In this document: positions 25,671 through 37,824 of the stretch, piece after piece
Layout: each line of letters starts with the position of its first letter
Position numbering within the stretch: the stretch's first letter is position 1
NCBI GenBank assembly: GCA_012295275.1
Contig: CM022677.1
Coordinates: 13,105,889-13,169,888 of the forward strand
Length of the DNA: 64,000 nucleotides
Direction of reading: 5' to 3'
Origin: Chrysomallon squamiferum
Lineage: Eukaryota; Mollusca; Gastropoda; Neomphalida; Peltospiridae
Position numbers and translations under genes: made by a program
Notes under the pieces: model-generated
What the model was told of the DNA's origin: nothing
The model's database searches: none
The model's input: only the letters and a program-made list of their open reading frames with translations

Positions 25671-25701
25671 TTCAACATCATTCCTTAAGCCATGTCGTTC
25701 T
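25671..25701 (-). pseudogene. Exon relic ERHGLRNDVE, paralogous to 44107
   Basis: The frame ERHGLRNDVE runs into GTATGTGTGAAATCAG, a donor. The same block is present near 44107-44140 as ELHGLRNDVE with the same donor. Flanking intron sequence (ttcattcagaaacac and others) is shared for about 150 bp, 25563-25715 against 43985-44140. Confidence 0.45.
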
Positions 25702-25924
25702 TGTGAGTTAGAAACAAAACTGTTTTGATTACTACAAGTACAAATATAAGTTAATAAGAAATAAAACAATGGTAATGGAAGTATACTAAGTTATCTGCTG
25801 CTCAACTTCATGTTTACCTGTCTACCTAAATTCGTCTACATCTATCAGTTTACTATCTATCAATCTATCAATATCTCTATCTTTCTTTCTGTAGAGCTTC
25901 CTGTTAAGTTCCTTCCTGATAAAA

Positions 25925-26593
25925 CCAAGAATCATCCACTGTTAACTTTTGGAGAATAATCAATCAACACTAATATTGTCAACATTTTCTCTGTCTGGAA
26001 ACTGCTTTGGAAAGAAAAATCCATGTTGGTCTATATCAGTAGATATCTCAATGTTTAAAGTAACCTCTATATTCTTCTCCATATTATTGTTACTGAAGCT
26101 GATTCCCGAATATTGTCATTTCTGTAGATACAATAATAAAATTCAATAGAATAATTATTTAAAAGTATTTTTCCATTGTGTTTATATAATAAATAATTTA
26201 AACAAAATTACAGATCTATAAAAAGGTATCAAACTTGTAAATTTTACATTCTGGTCAAATTAAAATAACAAATGTGACTTTTAAATCTAAATTCATAAAG
26301 ATGAATGAAATATTTTCATATATTAAACAAGAAGACTTCATTGATTAGATCAAAATATGTTAAAGTTAAGCAATACAATCATAAGATGAAAATGTAATAA
26401 TAATAATAATAATACAAACACCACATTAATACTTCTCAAAGCTGAAATCCATAAAATTGCGAACATTCCTCTATATCTTCAGCACTGACTTGCCTTGCAC
26501 TGTAAAGGTGGGAGATGAGATCTGAAGAACTCTGTCTTTGACCAAGTCTTTAAAAGAAATACAAAATCTGACACAGACTTGACACGTATCAAC
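25925..26593 (-). pseudogene. Family copy C: two exon relics
   Basis: The first block starts at 26593 after TCAATTTACAG and contains VRFCISFKDLVKDRVLQISS followed by TVQGKSVLKI; a donor-like GTCAGT lies at 26489. The second starts near 26127 after ATCTACAG and keeps VEISTDIDQ, HGFFFPKQFPDRE and VLIDYSP in shifted frames. It is the clearest version of the C-terminal exons also seen at 7214-7916 and 24180-24372. Function is unknown. Confidence 0.45.
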
Positions 26594-26639
26594 CTGTAAA
26601 TTGAAAATAATTCATTATCTCCAGCCTAACTAATTGACA

Positions 26640-27110
26640 AGTTCTGTCATTTATTAATTGTTTGAGATAAGTCTCTTACGATATCACGATTTCGAACAGT
26701 TTACAACAGTCCTCATCTTCCAAAGTTCCCGTCGATAACTTCAAACATGGACAATGTATTTTAAAAAAATTAAAATAGGAAAGTCATTGTTTTTTGCATA
26801 CATTTTGCATACATATTTCAGAAGTCGAATGACAAGTCATTTTTTTGTAATTTTTTAAACAATGTTTACAATTTTCTGTTGTAAAACTGAACCTATAATG
26901 TGACAAGCATTATAATAAATGTATCGAGGTAATCATTTAAATAATACGTAAACACCACCTATAATATATTGAAAATGAAAATAAATATTAAAATAAAAAA
27001 TATAATGGTTTCAAGTATTGTTTTACAACTACGTACTCAGCAATGTCCGCTAAATCAAGTACGAGATAGTATGACGTCAAAGTGACAAACAAAAAATTAA
27101 ATTAAAAATT
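26640..27110. other. AT-rich spacer ending in CRE site
   Basis: No gene is visible. A perfect CRE octamer TGACGTCA is at 27072-27079, at the left edge of the duplicated block described next. Confidence 0.45.
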
Positions 27111-27830
27111 CGTTTCGACCTTTGCAGCAATTACTACTCAATAATGGACATCTATGTATAAACGGTATAAGTTATATGATGTATTTCCCCAAATTACTTT
27201 TAATAATCCATATAGACTTGACTGGATGTTTAAAAGTTTGTAAACACTGATCGGCGTTCGACGCCGCCATCTTGGATTTCGATCGGACGTTTCCGTGAGC
27301 GCTCGGAAACCGTCTGATCGGGTTTTTGAACTTCCAATTTCAACTGTTTTACGTCTATTTTCTTAACTTTTTTATGATTTGTAAATTAGATTTGCGCAGA
27401 TAAATGATCTTCTACGCCTTTCATAAGTACTTTTTCAACTTAATCAAACTTTTCAAACTGGATTATTTTTATGCTAATGCGTGCATAATAAACTGAAATT
27501 ATAATTTGTTATAAGATTACTGTATTAACTTTTCCAGTTGGCAATGTTCCCCAACAGAAACGAAGATTCAGGTTTAATTCTGGAAGTATTTTTTCATTGG
27601 CATCTTTAAAAGTTGATTCATTATTCAACTTGTTAGGTACGTTATACCAATTAATGAACAATTAAGTTTATTATTTATTTATTTATTTATTATGCAAAAT
27701 AAAATTATCTAATATTGTTAATTAAAAAATAACACTTGTATTTTTCAATAAACTGTGTTTTCAATACATAATATTACAGCTGCACCTCTGTTTAGAACAT
27801 AAAACATGTAGCATAAATAGTGAAGTGGCG
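27060..27830. repeat. Promoter-like block, direct copy 1 (of 3)
   Basis: Aligned copies lie at 31745-32510 (direct) and, for its right half, at about 36550-36790 (inverted). Shared landmarks are gatcggcgttcga, gccatcttggatttcgatcg and aaaattatctaatattgtta. Direct repeats of a CpG-bearing, YY1-bearing block suggest duplicated gene 5' ends or a low-copy repeat. Confidence 0.7.
27263..27275. promoter_or_regulatory. YY1-type GCCGCCATCTTGG
   Basis: This is the reverse complement of the YY1 consensus (CCAAGATGGCGGC) and lies in a CpG-bearing patch with a CRE 190 bp upstream. It fits a core promoter for the small gene at 27544-27944. The duplicate at 31938-31950 has one change (GCTGCC). Confidence 0.4.
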
Positions 27831-27944
27831 TGTTATTATAAGTAAGTAAACATTTTCTTTCTTCTCGTAGATGTAGATTTCTTTCTTCCTACGGATGGGT
27901 CCCTACATGGGTGTCCATGGGCAAAACCGTCTTCCCGTGTGTAG
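27544..27944 (+). CDS. Candidate two-exon micro-gene, 33 aa, ending PSSRV
   Basis: Exon 1 (acceptor TTTTCCAG; ATG 27544 to 27571) encodes MFPNRNEDS and ends phase 1 at CAG|GTTTAA. Exon 2 (27871-27944, acceptor TTCTTCTCGTAG) completes the codon and reads DVDFFLPTDGSLHG then CPWAKPSSRV and a stop. The joined frame is clean. Exon 2 is paralogous to 29191-29274 (VDFFGSPDRS, PWAPPSSRV) and similarity extends about 90 bp into the 3' UTR (gcgaaaagcagctcaaa). A conserved peptide tail in two copies favours translation at least ancestrally. The family is not recognised. It may be the 3' end of a longer gene. Confidence 0.35.
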
Positions 27945-28416
27945 TGGTCCAACAAGCACGGCATGACAGGTCACATGATGCGAAAAGCAGCTCAAACCAC
28001 AAACTGATAAAAAACACCCGATGAATATAAAGTTGATAATAATTATTAAAACACTATGTTATTTACGAAACATCATAAACGTGAAGAATGTGAATATGGT
28101 GATCAATAAATATAATCATTGAAAATTAGATTAATTTATTACAACAATCGTACATCTAGTTTGAATAGCAAGACATATCTTTGCGGTAGACATACCTAAA
28201 ATAAAATGAATTACTTCGAAAATAAAAATATAATTATTGATGACAATAGTTAAAAAATAAATTATAATAAGATTTAAATCACTGATGATTTCGTGCTTAC
28301 AAATTAGAATTTATACTAACCATACACTCGGTGTTTTATAATGTTTATTTTTATATCGATCGGAGTTCAAAATAAAAATTAATATTCGGCTAACTTCGTT
28401 TTGACGTTCGGATGTA

Positions 28417-28424
28417 TGACGTCA
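28417..28424. promoter_or_regulatory. CRE octamer TGACGTCA
   Basis: A palindromic CREB/ATF site about 410 bp before the exon that starts at 28830. It is the counterpart of the CRE at 27072. Promoter role is inferred. Confidence 0.4.
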
Positions 28425-28829
28425 TCAATGCTTTGTTTACATAGATACAGTTGGCGATATTGAAGATAAGCGCATTCGAGTTAGTTCTGACTTTACTTTC
28501 CTTCTTTTTTACTTTGTATATTGAATTGCATTTAGATTAGATAATCAACGATAACTGAAAACTGCGTGTATGCATTACTTTCTGACCTCTAATGCTATGA
28601 TTCCTGTTTCTAATATTGTTAATATACCCTTGTCAAAATATGTTTATTTTTACATAAAAATAACAATAATAATCAATTACAGATAGTGTTTCGAATGTTT
28701 TTATTTAAAAAGAATAAAGGAATGTAAAACATATCTTATTATATGACAACCATTATTTTATTAATTTTTCCCGTCTAAAAATATTTAGTGAATGGTTTCT
28801 ATATATTTGAACAGTTCTGTTATTTTCAG

Positions 28830-29054
28830 AATCCGTTTCGAAGAGCCCATGGACGTCGACCCCTTCGACGACAGAGACATTCAACCAATGGAGGTTGGTT
28901 GACCCCTTCGACGACAGAGACATTCAACCAGTGGAGGTTGGTTGACCCCTTCGACGACAGAGACATTCAACCAATGGAGGTTGACCCCTTCGACGACAGA
29001 GACATTCAACCAGTGGAGGTTGACCCATTCGTGAAACCCATGGATACAACCTGA
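28830..29054 (+). pseudogene. Exon with DPFDDRDIQPMEV tandem repeats, frame-broken
   Basis: After the acceptor GTTATTTTCAG the ATG at 28849 reads MDVDPFDDRDIQPMEVG and stops. The DNA unit (ccttcgacgacagagacatt and so on) starts at 28861, 28904, 28947 and 28986, with steps of 43, 43 and 39. The 39-bp form is exactly 13 codons. The 43-bp forms carry an extra ggtt that breaks the frame, so the four units are read in different frames, and the last ends PVEVDPFVKPMDTT and a stop. Coding-type GC content stands out against the AT background. It is probably an older exon of the micro-gene family at 27.5-29.3 kb. The acidic motif resembles no family I can name. Confidence 0.5.
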
Positions 29055-29190
29055 GTATGAGGTATCAAAATAAAATATTTTTGTTTTTTCGCAAATATTC
29101 TCTACTTTCATATTAGACACAGCTATACTGCGAATGAAGTAAAGATAACATTACATAATAAATAAACATTTTTCTTTTCTTCTTGTACAG

Positions 29191-29274
29191 GTGGATTTCT
29201 TTGGTTCTCCCGATCGTTCACGTCCAATGCAAGGACACCGACGTCCATGGGCTCCGCCCTCTTCCCGTGTATAG
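29191..29274 (+). CDS. Candidate terminal exon, VDFFGSPDRS...PSSRV
   Basis: A strong acceptor (TTTCTTTTCTTCTTGTACAG) precedes 28 codons, VDFFGSPDRSRPMQGHRR then PWAPPSSRV and a stop, read in phase 0. It is the paralogue of 27871-27944. It follows the DPFDDRD repeat exon by about 140 bp, so the two probably belonged to one transcript. Confidence 0.45.
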   Translation: MDFFGSPDRSRPMQGHRRPWAPPSSRV

Positions 29275-29279
29275 CGGGC

Positions 29280-29750
29280 CACGTGAAAAGCACGACCTGC
29301 AGCTGACTTGAAGCGAAAAGCAGCTCAAAGCAGGAACTGGCAAAAACAACTGATGAACACAAGTTAACAAAACGTTTCAATCACGAAACATCATAAACAT
29401 GTAAGTCATGCCAGTCATTTATATCTTGATCAGTGATGGTGACAGCAAATTAAAGAAGAATTTTCCTCTCAATGAATATATATTTACAAAACAGTAACAG
29501 TAATTCAGGAATATGTTTTAGAATACATATATATATATAATCAACCCATGTACATATTTTTACACTTGTAAAGATTAATATTTTTCTAAATAAAAAAATG
29601 GTGTTGTTTTTCTCTTTCATGCAATCACAGATTGAGCACAGATTTTGTTTTTAAAATCTACATTATTACATAATTAAGTATAGTTTATAAATTTTAATTT
29701 GTTCTATTTATTTATTATTCTGAAGCGTTCAAACTCATTTCAGAAATGAT
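29280..29750. other. Spacer
   Basis: AT-rich DNA after the PSSRV exon, presumably including its 3' UTR. No further gene. Confidence 0.4.
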
Positions 29751-29751
29751 A

Positions 29752-29995
29752 TCAGATTTTATTCATACTGAGAAGACAGAAATCTCGTGTGGTTAGCCGC
29801 TCCGTATATCTTAGCGACCACACCCAGGACCGGTCCCAGGGATTTTCCTCTTTATATTCTAAAGATCTCAACTATACAAGGTGGCGCCATGACTACATGT
29901 GCAGGTACCTCCAGACATTGTTGTTCTGTTATATTAGCAGTTATATAATCTGTTATATTAGCACTTCACATAACAGTCGCTATTGGTATTAATGC

Positions 29996-30063
<68 letters not shown>

Positions 30064-30127
30064 ACAGATTTTATTCATACTGAGAAGACAGAAATCTCGT
30101 GTGGTTAGCCGCTCGGTGTATCTTAGC
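29752..30127. repeat. Pair of direct repeats around an AT/ATT microsatellite
   Basis: The segment cagattttattcatactgag followed by tcgtgtggttagccgctc occurs at 29752 and again at 30064, about 62 bp each. Between them lie (AT)n and (ATT)n (30000-30061). Confidence 0.7.
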
Positions 30128-31500
30128 AATCTATATATAGGGTATTGCTACTTTTTTCTAATTTAGAATACAGTGCCATTTCTTATCTTATTATATTTAC
30201 CTACTAATCAGCAGATGAAGACTATGCTTTCGGTGTAGACAAACACAGACTAGATTTCCAGATTAATGTTCTCTTCATAAACAATGCTAGAAATCACTAG
30301 TATCTCATTAACAATGTATTGCTACTTCCAGTCATGCCTCCCTCTAACTCCACATATTCCACAGTTTAGATATTACGCCAAATTCCATTGATATATCACT
30401 CAATCCAATGACCTACAATGAGGACCTTATTTATTAACAATGTGATGTCTGAAAAGTAATTTCTTATATAATTGAAAACCTTTCAATCCATCATCCCTCT
30501 TTTTATCCTTTTATTATTTTCTCAGTTCTTCTTTGCACCAAAACGTTTATCCATCTAACACTCCATCCATCCTTACCTACCTGCATGTTTCTATCTATCT
30601 ATCGGTCTATCTATATATTTGTTTTATTTCATCATCAATTTCTCTGACTATTTGTCTATATATCTGTATCTTTATTGGTCAACCTGTGGTGTAGCTTAAT
30701 CTCGCATCTGCTCACCTCTTTCTAACAGAGTTATTAGAAACAGACTTTAATGAAGAGATATGATTTGTATACATGAGCCCATTACCTGTCTAGCTAACCA
30801 TTTATTCATCACTATCCTCTCTCTGTCTGTCTGTCTATATCTATTTTTATTTATATAATGATCTCTCATTCTCTGAAAAATCATACACTCACGGCATACT
30901 TCTCTGTTTCATAGTGAGGTCAATACCTGTTCTCTCTCTGTAACACACAGACACATATAACCACACCTACACATCAGTTTATCTATGTTAGCTGTATATA
31001 TATATATATATATATGTACCTCATTATTGTCTACCTAATATATCAATCTATCTCTGAAGCGATGTCTATCTCTATATCAATCTATCTCACCTTCTCAGTT
31101 ATACATAGCCACAATCTATCTTGCATGTACATACGCACACACACACACACTACGTATACGCATTCTCTATTTACATTCTTTTTAAGTATTTAAATACAAT
31201 CTTTCTATCTAGTTATCTAAATATAAATATTTGTATTTATCTATCTATTTATGCCATATGCATAACCAACACAGTCAGTCGTTCTTACAGATGTACAGGT
31301 ATATTCTCATGCATTCTATCTATCTTTCTAGTAATCCATCTACCGTTCTTCTGTCTATCAATTTACCTGTCTGTTATCATCTACCATCTATCCACCCTTT
31401 TTACACACACACACACATGTAGTTACTTATCCTTTTATATATATACATATACATACTAATGATCTTCTAAACAAACAAATACATTATCATTCCTATACAC
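30120..31500. repeat. Segment duplicated from/at 21540-23060
   Basis: Same landmarks and order as the copy beside the assembly gap. TCTA- and CA-rich, with no coding frames of note. Confidence 0.6.
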
Positions 31501-31744
31501 GTGTGTGTGTGTGTATGTATATAAGTATATATGTATGTGTGTATATTTATATGGATAGATGCATCCTTCCAACCAGCGTCAGTGAAAATTATTTATTTCA
31601 TTTTAATTTATTTTATTTCAATTATTTTATTTTAGTTTTATTTATTTACTGATATTTTATATTTTTTGTATTTTTAAAAAAAAATTTGGCTGACGATGTT
31701 ATGGAAAGTGGGAAAAAAAAATACTGCAAAAAAACAAAATGGGT

Positions 31745-32510
31745 ACGAGATGGTATATTACGTCATTGTCAGAAAAAAAGAAAAAAGAAATGTTACCACG
31801 ATTTCAGCAATTACTACAGAGTATAGGCCATCTATGTATAAGAAGCATTGGTTATATGACATACTTCTCAAATTACTTTTAATTATCCATGTAGAATTAT
31901 TGCATTAAAAGTGTGTAAATATTGATCGGCGTTCGATGCTGCCATCTTGGATTTCGATCGGAAGTTTCACGGAACTTTTTAAACTTCCAAATACAATTAT
32001 TTTACGTCCATTTTCTGAACTTTTTTATGATTTACACTGATAACGATGGTTTTTCATATTACAAAACCGTGATCTCTTGCGCCTTTCCTAACTACTTTTT
32101 TAATCAAAGTAAATGAAATAAATAAATAAAATAAATAAATGAAAAACATTAAATGCACTTTCAAATATCAATAACATGGTGAAGTTAATTCATCTTAATC
32201 TAGCCTCTCACCTCTCAACTGCAATTCTACTATCTTAATAAAAAAAAGACAGAATAATAGGCATTATTAAACATTGATTCATTATTCAAATTGATAGATA
32301 CGTTATACCTGTTAATGAAAAGTTAAGCTTATTATTTATTTATTTATTTATTATGCGAAATAAAATTATCTAATATTGTTAATTAAAAAACAATACCTCT
32401 ATTTTTCAATACACTGTGTTTTCAATACATAATATTACCGCTACGCCTCTGTTTACAACATAAAACATGTAACATAAATAGTGATGGCGGTACTCAAGTT
32501 ATTTTCATAA
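31745..32510. repeat. Promoter-like block, direct copy 2
   Basis: Aligns with 27060-27830. The CRE is degraded (TACGTCAT), the YY1-like motif is at 31938-31950, and the exon at 27538-27571 has been lost. Its right half merges into the left arm of the large inverted repeat. Confidence 0.65.
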
Positions 32511-33010
32511 CGCCGTGTAAAATTACTCCTACTTAGCTGTTCTGTGAAACATGTTCTGTTAATAAAATGTCACATTAGTATGGAAGCGTTCTCGATAATT
32601 CTACTGCTGTTTATAAAAACACGCTAACCTGGAAGCCCAATCTACATTTCTGAATGTACACTCTTTTTTTCACAGTACAATCACACCTGTAATGTTTACT
32701 ATAATGCTACAGTAACAACTAAAATAACAACAACAATGACAACGACAACTACAACAACAATAGTAATATAAAGAAAATAAAATTTTAATTTTTCTTCGAT
32801 TTCTTTACTTCTCTATGTCCATAACACTTCAAATGTTAACATCATCGCTCCAGTCTGGATGTCAGTATATTTTATGACGTAGCTGTAGCTTCACACAGAC
32901 AAGTACACTGGAGATATCCACTTTTCAATACTTTTTATTGACAAACAGAACATAAAAAAAATAATAAAAACAATTTAAAAAATGAAAGTGACCGAGACAA
33001 TTATTTGAGG

Positions 33011-33054
<44 letters not shown>

Positions 33055-34250
33055 AATAAATAAATAAATAAACATTTACATCGTATAATCAAAAACATTT
33101 TTTATAATTTAGTAGGTGAGAGGTGTGTATTGAACATATTAAAGAGGCTTCTGGATTTTTTTTTTTTTTTTTTTTTAATTACCAATGTATGATTATACTT
33201 GAAAAAGTGAGAAGAGGATAGATTAATAATATGATATGTTGTAACTTGACGCATTACTTACATTTACTAACGCAGAATGTGCAAGATAAATATTTTGTTT
33301 TATAGAAGATCAGTGGATAATCAGAATTATTGCGCGCGCTTGTGGATTAACGTCATTTTTTATTGACTGTATTAGAGATTATAGAAGAAATAGAGTGTTT
33401 TGTACCCTTTTTTTCAACATTAGCTGTAGAGTTGATACTTAGCGAGTTAGATTTCCAGATTCGTATTATTAACAAAATACTTTTTTTTTACTTCCAGACA
33501 AAGTGTTATATGTAATTTAGGAAGTATACTTTTTCTGAGCAGAAGAACGATGAAGGTGATTTTCAATAATTACACCACAGACTGTGTTTTTAATTACATT
33601 TTTCTGGTGATTAATATTTAACCAGAATATTTTAAGAAATACGGTACTTGTTCGTCCTGTACAACGGTGAGTGTTTTGTGAAGACAAGTCGGGCTGTGCA
33701 GACGTGTAGCTGACTGTGTGGATAAAACGTGTTTCAGTAAAAATTCTGCTGTCCAGTTTTGTTCTTCCAAAAGTCAAGTCATGATACAAATCGTATTTGA
33801 GTATTTACTGAAACATTAAACTTTGACGTACAGTGTAGTTTTCTATGGACAAATTGCTGGACGGAATTTACGTTCTATAAATTAACAGGGGATGAAGATT
33901 TCAGTTTTATAAACTGAGATTCAACCATAAATAGCTTGAAATATTATGAATACCACTATTTACACTGATTATCTTTAATTGAAATAAATAAATAAATAAA
34001 TATAATTTTAATTTTAATACCGACTGCACATTTTATCTAATGGATGTTGGATATTAATAGTATGTATCATTATATATGTATTTGAGACGGCACCAGTTTA
34101 ATCTGATATTTTAAATACCTTCAGGAAAGACTGTATCTTTTATGATGCAAAATAGAGATAAAACATAACAAAACATCACGTTATTTTCACTAAGTATCAA
34201 TAAACGTCGCAGGTTTTATATATAAAATGTGAATTACGTCGCGTTTTACA
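32170..34250. repeat. Large inverted repeat, left arm
   Basis: The reverse complement of this arm matches 34565-36890 in order along its whole length, with diverged identity and indels. Pairs checked by eye: aacatggtgaagttaattca (32175/36880), cctggaagcccaatctacat (32629/36410), gaagatcagtggataatcag (33305/35690), aacgtgatgttttgttatg-type (34160/34650), tgcacattttatc (34026/34710). It contains an AAT/AAAT run (33010-33072). No supported gene. Confidence 0.8.
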
Positions 34251-34564
34251 AAACAGAAAACTTCGCTTATCTCTGTGAATTTTAATTTTAATGTCCTTTA
34301 CTTTGCAATCTCAAATTTTGTGATTCAAGTAACGTGTAACTTCTCACGTGTTCAGTATTAATTTTTTATTTTTATTTTTATTTTTGTTGATAAGAAATTG
34401 TAACTCAGTTTAACAGTAAAATATTTCACAACAGAGGGTTCCCCTGTGTATCTAGTCATTAAGTTATTTATTTCTGAATTTAAAAGTCCAGCTCTGAAAG
34501 CCACTATAAAATAAAAGGTCAGATCCATATCAATGTGATATTTGATTAACAGCAGAACAGATTA
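34251..34564. other. Spacer between inverted repeat arms
   Basis: About 310 bp of loop sequence between the arms, with no coding frame or motif. Confidence 0.6.
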
Positions 34565-36890
34565 CATTAATTCACGTTAATACATAAAACCAGCGACGTT
34601 TATATTATAAATTGATACTGTGTGAAAATAACGTGATGTTTTATTATATTTTCCTTTATTTTGCATCATAACAAATATTGATAATTTCTAGTACATTTTA
34701 TTTAAATTGTGCAGTCGGTATTAAATTTAAGATTGTATTTATTTAGTTATTTAGTTATTTTTGTAAATACAACAATAACTACAATAATACTAATTAAAAT
34801 GATAAATAAAATAATAAGTAAGAAAGACTACTGAATGAAGGATAAAAGAAAAAAGAAAGCATATATTCTTTATACTAGATCATGCTATAATTGGTTGAAT
34901 CTCAGTTTATTCATATAAAACTGAAATCTTATTTGTTTATAGAACGTAAACTCTGTCCAGCGTCACAATTTACGTCTAGAAAACGTCAAAGTTTCGTGTT
35001 TTAGTAAATTCTCAGATACAAGTTTTATCATGTCTCGACACTGATTTTTGGAATAACAATACTGGACAGCAGATGTTTTAATATATCTGCACAGTCCGAC
35101 TTGTATTTGCAACTTTCACCCCAACGTTTCTTCACAAAACACATGCCATTGTTTAGGACGAACAAGTACGACATTTCTTAAAGTTTACTGATTAAATATT
35201 AATTACCATAAAATTAAAAACACAGGCTATGGTGTAATTATTGAAAATCACCTTCATCTTTCTCCCTCACTGACTCCAGGTTAGAAAAAGTAAATTTCTA
35301 AAATATACCCAACGCTTTGCCAGGAATTTAAAAATAATACTTTGTTCTATTACTACTTTGTCAGGAAGAGAGAAAAAAAAAAAAAAAGCCACACACACAC
35401 CCTTACAAAAAAAAAAAATATATATATATTTTGTTAATGACATGAATCTGTAAATGGGTATATTTCTCCACTAGAATAAAACCTAAGTATCAACTTTTCA
35501 GCAAGTTGAAAAAAGGGTACATAATTCTCTGTTTCCTTACAGCATTCACAGATTTAGAGTTCTAGTTTTATTGTAATAACAAAGGTGACATACTTTTCTT
35601 TTCTTTTTTTGTTTAATAATCTCTAATAAAGTCAATAATAATAAAAAAAAAAGTTAATCTATAAGCACGAGCTAAATTTCTCATTATCCACTGATCTTCT
35701 ATAAAATAAAATATTTTTCTTCGGCATTCAGCACTAGTAAATATCGTAATGTGGTCAAGTAAAAAAATGTCATATTATTAATCTATCCTCTTCTCAACTT
35801 TTCAGTATAATCCTACATTGTTAATTTAAAAATCACAATGAAGAAGCCTATTTAATATTTTCAATGTACACTTCTGACCTACATAAAAAATTATAATAAA
35901 CGTACGCATCATTTTTTTTTATTATACGATGTTTATTTATTTATTTATTTATTATTATTATTAGTAGTAGTAGTAGTAGTGGTAGTAGTAGTAGTAGTAG
36001 TAGTAGTCATTGAGCTTCTCAGATAAATGTCTTGCTCATTCTCACCTTTTTATTGTTATCTATAAAAAATTAACAAATAAAAATTAAATACAAAAATACA
36101 ACATCATGTTTTATTTCACAATAAAGAGGACTGAAAAGATGATATCTCCAGTGTACTTGTCTGTGCAAAGCTATAGCTACGTCATAAAATGTATTGAAAT
36201 CTAGACCTGTAGTGATGATGTTAACATTTCAAGTGCTATAGATGCTGAGAAGTAAAGAAATAGAATAAAGATTAAAATTTTATTTTCTTTATATTACTAT
36301 TGTTATTGTCATTGTTGTTGTCGTTGTTCTTGTTGTTGATGTTGTTTTATGTGTTTACTAAAGCATTATAGTAAACATTACTGTGAAAACTCTGTGATTC
36401 AGAAATGTAGATTGGGCTTCCAGGTCAGCATGTTTTTATAAACAACAGTAGAATTATATGTGAAATCCAAAATGTCGACAACGCTTCCATTCTAATGTGA
36501 CATTTTATTACATCAGAACATGTTTCACTGAAAAGCTAAGTAGGAGTAATTTTACACGTCGTTATGAAAATAAGATGCATGTTGTTAATATAGGCGCAGC
36601 GATAATATTATGTATTGAAAAGATAGCGAATTGAAAAATATAGCTGTTTTGGGGGGTTATTTTTTAATTATCAAGATTAGATAATTTTATTTCGCAGTAA
36701 ATAATTAGCTTATTGTTTAATTAATTGATATATCGTACCTAACAAGTTGACTAATAAATCAACGTTTAAGGAAGAGTATTATTCTCTCTCTCTTTTTTTA
36801 ATTTTTTAATTTTGTTTTATTAAGATAGTAGAATTGCAGTTGAGAGGTGACAGGCTAGATTAAGATGAATTAACTTCACCATGTTATTGA
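34565..36890. repeat. Large inverted repeat, right arm
   Basis: Inverted partner of 32170-34250. It carries small insertions absent from the left arm, for example the (TAG)n run at 35960-36007 and CA/T tracts near 35380-35430. Its right end also contains the third, inverted copy of the promoter-like block. Confidence 0.8.
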
Positions 36891-37820
36891 TATTTGCAAC
36901 TGCATCTTTCTTAAATACTAAAATAGTCCAGAATATAGAGAAACATTAATAAAAGCAACATTATTATTAAAAGAGAAGTGAAAAGGCGAAAATGCGCGAG
37001 ATGAGCCTTATAATATTATAAGACAAGTTTTGTAAATATACTGCGCTGTTACAGATTAATTCTTATTTAACTGTAGAAAGTGATATTCTATTGTCTCCCA
37101 TAAAAATTAAAGTCAGAACTAGACAATTAATATTCAGCTAGGAATAATCTAGAGAGCTATATATAAATGCGTTCATCATAATAACAAGAACATTTGTTTT
37201 TTCATTACTGCAAAACAAAGGACATTTCTGTTGCAGTTTTCAGTGGCAAGCTTAATAATAAATGTATTAATATTTATATTAATCTCGAAGATCCTTCAGT
37301 ATTTTCAGCATACAGAGAACCTCTCCCATTGAGATAAAATATCATCGCTGCTTTATTATCAATGTTTTCTGCAGTGTTTATCATTTCTTTTACTGACGTT
37401 TTAATTACAGCGACACCTGCACTTATCACTGTAATCTGAGAGGTAGATAGGTAGGTGGATAGACAGACAGACACACCGATAGATGGACAGTGAGACAGAC
37501 ATAATAATACCACTTTTCCATTCAGTCTCACCTACAGTTTGACAGACAAAAGGAAACAACAACATGGACTTAACAATGTGTAATGTAGCTATTTCTGTTT
37601 CAAAACACACAAACACTATGAGCACTATAAACTGTTGTCAGAGGCCAGATCTGCCCCGATGACTTGGGGTAAATCTGGCCCCCACATTCATGAGTAGTTT
37701 GGCCCTCAAATTTGTTGTACTGATTATTGCTATATAATCATTGTTTACTACTAATAATAATTAGTCCTAATCAGAATACAAGTCAAATTCAAAACTTCAA
37801 TAAACTAAACTTCTTTCAAA
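36891..37820. other. Spacer, no supported gene
   Basis: AT-rich with a GATA/GACA-type patch at 37440-37500. The ORFs there follow from the repeat. Confidence 0.45.
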
Positions 37821-37824
37821 TATC

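Noticed and set aside
29789-29860. tRNA-like or SINE head (gtggttagccgctc)
   Set aside because: No A/B box pair or cloverleaf can be drawn. It is simply a two-copy direct repeat.
33517-33789. 90-codon minus ORF in the left palindrome arm
   Set aside because: The matching right arm has indels and stops in the same frame, so there is no sign of protein-level constraint.
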